From an uncultured bacterium (GTDB lineage Bacteria > Verrucomicrobiota > Kiritimatiellia > RFP12 > UBA1067): a stretch of DNA of 7,886 nt. Below, one piece after another: positions 5,659 through 7,886 of this stretch. The translations under genes and the position numbers were made by a program. The notes beneath the pieces were generated by a model that was not told the origin of the DNA, did not search any database, and saw only the letters and a program-made list of their open reading frames with translations. Location of the stretch: the NCBI GenBank assembly GCA_902779075.1, contig CACZAK010000220.1:1-7886 (forward strand). The letters run 5' to 3'. Each line of letters starts with the position of its first letter. Position 1 is the first letter of the stretch.

Positions 5659-7129
5659 ATATCACCGCCTGCCTGCTGAACGACACGGAGAGCCTAGGGG
5701 CATTGTTAGTTTCGGTTCCAGTTCCAGATTCAACGGGATCGTCGAAACCGCACCGGCACACTCCGCCCGTGACAGCGAAAAGCGTATTCTCAAATGCGTA
5801 CCCCCCCACGGCCTTGCATTCCCCGTGGCACGTACAGGTGGCGGAACAATTGAACCCGACTGAGTACCCGACACAGCCCAGACATCCACAGCCACATCCA
5901 GACGACGCCCCCGAACGCATTCCACCGCCATCCCATGTCAACACCCCGCCGGGGTCGTATGGCTCGACCGTAACAGTGTAGACGCGGCCAGATTCCTCTA
6001 TTCTTTCGGTGAAAACAAAGTCCAGCGGCCAGCGCACGTCGTAGTCTGAAACACTGTTGGTCGTGACGGACGCGAAACCGTCATCGGTGAGCAAAACGGA
6101 GAACGGCACGGGAGACGTGACTGCGTAGTTGATGCCTATCAACAACGGCACGTGGTTGGTTTCGTATGCGCGCGCAACAACTACGGGATTGCCTAGTCGT
6201 GATTCTCGGTCTCCGGTGAAGTAGATCGGTACGAGTCCGTTCGTCGTCACGACATCAACGAAATAGTAGGCGTTGGAGTTCACGCCGTCAAGCCACGACA
6301 AGGTGGGGCGAGGCGTCCCCGCCGAGCCGTCACCTCCCACCGCCTCCAGTACATTTGAACAAACGACGTTGTACCATTCCGCGTTCGTGCCGTGCGCATC
6401 TGGCCCTGCAACAAGCGGATCGGGATCAACCGTATTTTCAAGCCCGTCGCCATCCCAGTCAAACGGCTCAATCCTGCGGCATATCCGCTCCACGTCATTC
6501 GAGCGCGTTACGAAGTCTCCATTCGCAACTAATTCAATCTGTGCATTGACTGGCGTGTTGGTGTCGGCGTGCAAAAAGAAGTTCTCCCACGTCAACCGTA
6601 TTCTGGGAGGGTTGCGCTCCGTCGCGACCAAATCGGGAGGAGCGAAATTTGTTGCGACCTCCCCCACCCAAAACCTACTAGCCCCCTGCATGGCGAGCAT
6701 CGGAACGCCAACCGCACAAATCTCACGCGCAGCATCGCGCGGAGTCGGGCGAATCCTTCCGTCGTTGAAAACGGATAACGACGTAACCGCCCCGCTGTTC
6801 GTCCCAAGCGGAAACGCGAAATCACCAAGGTCAAGCCGCGCCCACTCCCCGAACGTCCCGCGTTTGTGCCAGTTGAAAGTTGGCGAAACGCCCTCCGGCA
6901 TCGCATACACATCCACCGTACAGTTCGTCTCTGTAACAAGCCGCCACCCCTGCGCAATCTCCTCTGCGGTCACGCCCGGTAGGGCGCGATCACCGAGCGC
7001 GCCGCCGCCGCTCCTCGTCTTCTCACTGCCAAACACAACGCAAAATGAAAGCAACCCTATCAACACCCCCTTCTCAAACCACGCTGCGCGCCGAACGGCA
7101 CAACCACGCGCCGATGACGCCGACCGCAA
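5588..7129 (-). CDS. N-terminal part of a large secreted protein with Cys-rich segment, ending in a frameshift
   Basis: Up to 513 codons, of which about 494 are meaningful before the frame is lost near 5647. Numbering is from TTG at 7129. A signal-like hydrophobic segment (VLIGLLSFCVVFG, 22-34) follows basic residues. FDWDGDGLENTVDPDP (223-238) is a calcium-binding, thrombospondin-type-3-like motif. A segment at 412-460 holds ten cysteines (CGCGCLGC, then CSATCTCHGEC, then CRCG), suggesting disulfides or metal binding outside the cell. LGDRALPGVTAEEI (45-58) and RLSVSFSRQAVIFED (479-493) look like conserved blocks. Function unknown. The start is unresolved: TTG 7129 keeps positive charges before the hydrophobic core but overlaps the upstream gene, while GTG 7066 and TTG 7063 lie just after GAAGGGG (7073-7067). 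Joined to the downstream frame the protein would be about 822 residues. Confidence 0.75.
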   Translation of the reverse strand: MRSASSARGCAVRRAAWFEKGVLIGLLSFCVVFGSEKTRSGGGALGDRALPGVTAEEIAQGWRLVTETNCTVDVYAMPEGVSPTFNWHKRGTFGEWARLDLGDFAFPLGTNSGAVTSLSVFNDGRIRPTPRDAAREICAVGVPMLAMQGASRFWVGEVATNFAPPDLVATERNPPRIRLTWENFFLHADTNTPVNAQIELVANGDFVTRSNDVERICRRIEPFDWDGDGLENTVDPDPLVAGPDAHGTNAEWYNVVCSNVLEAVGGDGSAGTPRPTLSWLDGVNSNAYYFVDVVTTNGLVPIYFTGDRESRLGNPVVVARAYETNHVPLLIGINYAVTSPVPFSVLLTDDGFASVTTNSVSDYDVRWPLDFVFTERIEESGRVYTVTVEPYDPGGVLTWDGGGMRSGASSGCGCGCLGCVGYSVGFNCSATCTCHGECKAVGGYAFENTLFAVTGGVCRCGFDDPVESGTGTETNNAPRLSVSFSRQAVIFEDARGQSRRHKAKALVACANHG

Positions 7130-7202
7130 TCGCGGCCAGCGCCGACAGGCAAATCCACATCAGCCCGCTCTTAAACGCCTCTATGGTTTCAATAACACTC
7201 AT
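7074..7202 (-). CDS. Alternative short gene: 42-residue single-pass membrane protein
   Basis: If the frame 7074-7616 is composite, its 3' end can stand alone from ATG at 7202. It would encode 42 residues with one strong hydrophobic segment (LMWICLSALAAIAVGVIGAW) and a basic tail, likely an inner-membrane peptide with the C-terminus in the cytoplasm. A -10-like TATGAT (7226-7221) lies at suitable distance and a palindrome at 7254-7282 lies further upstream. No good -35 or ribosome binding site is seen. It would be the first gene of the secreted-protein operon. Confidence 0.35.
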   Translation of the reverse strand: MSVIETIEAFKSGLMWICLSALAAIAVGVIGAWLCRSARSVV

Positions 7203-7616
7203 CGCCGTTCCCGTTAGTTTATCATATTTCCCGATTGGTGAACGGCACGATTTGGCGAAAACAGGTCTGACCGGTTTTCGCCCGTCCGTCGCCATCGTGA
7301 TCGACTTGGAGGCGCGGTCTATCGACACGCCGAGGTCGCCGTAGCGGGCCTGGAGCTGCCCGGCGAGCTTCTCCGCCTCCGCCATCTCGGCGTTCGAGAG
7401 GTTCTCCTTCTCCGCAAGCTGCTGGAGACGCTCCATGCGGAGCTGGTCCGTCGCCCGGAGCTGGTCGCCCTTGTCGCGGAGCTTCGACATCTCGTCTGAA
7501 AGCTCCGCCGTGTGCTTCGTCGCGGAGGCCATGTACGCGCACAGCCCGACGAGCGAGCCAACGATTGCGATCAGCACCCACGTTATCGGGATCGCGCAGA
7601 ACGCCGAGGCCGCCAT
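7074..7616 (-). CDS. Two-membrane-segment coiled-coil protein, partly resembling phage tape-measure protein
   Basis: 180 residues from ATG 7616; the frame extends further up into a hairpin repeat, which I exclude. A hydrophobic segment at about 7-29 is followed by a charged helical stretch 35-92 (LRDKGDQLRATDQLRMERLQQLAEKENLSNAEMAEAEKL). ARYGDLGVSIDRASKSI (90-106) comes next, and a second hydrophobic segment lies at about 151-173. The 35-106 region recalls internal segments of phage tail tape-measure proteins, but it is far too short to be one. No Shine-Dalgarno sequence precedes 7616. Residues 112-121 are encoded by a near-perfect palindrome, and composition becomes less GC-rich after it. 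The open frame may therefore be a chance fusion of a phage-derived fragment (7283-7616) with a short independent gene (7074-7202). TGA at 7076-7074 lies within the possible 5' end of the next gene. Confidence 0.45.
   Translation of the reverse strand: MAASAFCAIPITWVLIAIVGSLVGLCAYMASATKHTAELSDEMSKLRDKGDQLRATDQLRMERLQQLAEKENLSNAEMAEAEKLAGQLQARYGDLGVSIDRASKSITMATDGRKPVRPVFAKSCRSPIGKYDKLTGTAMSVIETIEAFKSGLMWICLSALAAIAVGVIGAWLCRSARSVV
7221..7226 (-). promoter_or_regulatory. Possible -10 element for the secreted-protein operon
   Basis: TATGAT on the minus strand matches the -10 consensus at 5 of 6 positions and sits in an AT-rich patch within otherwise GC-rich sequence. No acceptable -35 is found at 16-18 bases, so if it is a promoter it would probably need an activator. 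The palindrome centred about 54 bases upstream of the predicted start is a candidate site. Confidence 0.35.
7254..7282. repeat. Near-perfect 29-base palindrome
   Basis: Outer arms GGCGAAAAC (7254-7262) and GTTTTCGCC (7274-7282) are exact reverse complements. Inner arms GGTC (7264-7267) and GACC (7269-7272) continue the symmetry around T7268, with a single mismatched pair (A7263/G7273). No T-run follows on either strand, so it does not look like a terminator. Size and symmetry suit an operator for a dimeric regulator or a recombination site. Confidence 0.75.
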
Positions 7617-7693
7617 CTTGGCGGCGGTACGGTGGGGCGAGCCGTCCCGGCGAGCCGCCCGCCCCACTGGGACAACGGGCGTCCCGCCCGTTG
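7609..7693. repeat. Hairpin-rich REP-like dispersed element
   Basis: Four short inverted repeats are packed in 85 bases: GCCGCCA-TCT-TGGCGGC (7609-7625); GTGGGGCG (7632-7639) pairing with CGCCCCAC (7660-7667); inside it GCCG-TCC-CGGC (7641-7651); and CAACGGGCG-TCC-CGCCCGTTG (7673-7693). Three of the loops are TCT or TCC. Read as protein on the minus strand it gives STGGTPVVPVGRAARRDGSP or NGRDARCPSGAGGSPGRLAPP. I associate such translations with repeats scattered through Verrucomicrobiota/Kiritimatiellota genomes (from memory, unchecked). It overlaps the 5' end of the minus-strand frame and abuts a truncated plus-strand gene tail. Confidence 0.65.
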
Positions 7694-7779
7694 ACACCTA
7701 CGGCCTTGCGCACGACACGCCCGAACCCGAAATCGTCGCCCACCTCTTCAAACTCTACGCCGAAAAAGTGAAGGCGTGA
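7694..7779 (+). pseudogene. 3' tail of a truncated gene, unknown function
   Basis: Immediately after the last hairpin (ending 7693) the plus-strand frame reads TYGLAHDTPEPEIVAHLFKLYAEKVKA and stops at TGA 7777-7779. Codons end almost always in G or C, as in the dehydrogenase-ruvC operon, and the peptide looks like a natural helical C-terminus. Upstream in the same frame is only repeat sequence and the antisense of the coiled-coil gene, so the gene appears to have lost its body. Too short to assign a family. Confidence 0.4.
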
Positions 7780-7823
7780 GTGTGCTTCAAAATTTAGGGC
7801 TGTTGGATTTTTTATTTTCCCTC

Positions 7824-7852
7824 TTGCACCACGTTCTTAAGTCTGATACAAT
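7824..7852 (+). promoter_or_regulatory. Promoter reading out of the window
   Basis: Extended -10 TGATACAAT (7844-7852) with TACAAT matching consensus at 5 of 6 positions. A -35-like TTGCAC (7824-7829) lies exactly 17 bases upstream. Transcription would begin near 7859. No start codon with a ribosome binding site is seen before the window ends, so the gene it serves lies beyond. Confidence 0.6.
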
Positions 7853-7864
7853 GTCTGCCGATGT

Positions 7865-7881
7865 CAACCCTAGATGGGTTG
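7865..7881 (+). other. Small hairpin in the leader downstream of the last promoter
   Basis: CAACCC (7865-7870) pairs with GGGTTG (7876-7881) around a TAGAT loop, starting about 6 bases after the predicted transcription start. It could be a 5' leader structure, but the window ends 5 bases later so its context is unknown. Confidence 0.35.
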
Positions 7882-7886
7882 GGGTC

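Noticed and set aside
5641..5660. Programmed ribosomal frameshift
   Set aside because: There is no homopolymer, slippery heptamer, in-frame stop at the shift point or obvious stimulatory hairpin, so mutation or sequence error is more likely.
6273..7217. Long plus-strand open frame (314 codons) opposite the secreted-protein gene
   Set aside because: It is antisense to a frame with signal peptide, DxDxDG motif and Cys-rich segment, and its own translation is Ser/Pro-rich without motifs or a ribosome binding site.
1..7886. CRISPR array, complete insertion sequence or integrase
   Set aside because: No regularly spaced repeats and no transposase or integrase reading frame were seen on either strand.

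Overview
The window looks like chromosomal DNA from an uncultured bacterium of the PVC group (Kiritimatiellota/Verrucomicrobiota-like). The grounds are a BNR/Asp-box sialidase-type secreted enzyme, large secreted proteins with a D-x-D-x-DGL-x-N calcium-binding-type motif and a Cys-rich segment, and a hairpin-rich element of the kind translated as GGTPVVPV / NGRDARCPS. The assignment is an inference from content and remembered protein style. No database was consulted.

Left part (1-3214), visibly GC-rich and ordinary. The 3' end of a tRNA is followed by a complete tRNA-Tyr (GTA). A sialidase-family secreted protein is on the minus strand, diverging from a plus-strand operon of a D-2-hydroxyacid dehydrogenase-like protein, tsaE and ruvC. 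The last two junctions are 4-base ATGA-type overlaps. The divergent promoter region has two extended -10 promoters whose -10 segments are identical 12-base sequences in opposite orientation.

Middle (3215-7202), visibly less GC-rich and all minus strand. This is a compact run of export-directed proteins of unknown function: a large secreted protein (about 820 residues, now split by a frameshift near 5647), a lipoprotein and a small secreted protein. Spacing is 10 bases and then an ATGA overlap, so they probably form one transcript. Just downstream, overlapping the end of ruvC, is a 48-codon frame ending in a GFRV motif like the C-terminus of formylglycine-generating-enzyme domains, probably a remnant.

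Right part (7203-7886), a patchwork. A GC-rich minus-strand coiled-coil segment resembles part of a phage tape-measure protein. It is bounded on one side by a near-perfect 29-base palindrome (7254-7282) and on the other by a cluster of short hairpins (7609-7693). Beyond the hairpins is the plus-strand tail of a truncated gene, then a good plus-strand promoter firing out of the window. I read this as a recombination- or insertion-prone boundary of the middle module. The most notable items are the palindrome next to the likely operon start, the hairpin cluster, and the unrecognised secreted/lipoprotein operon.
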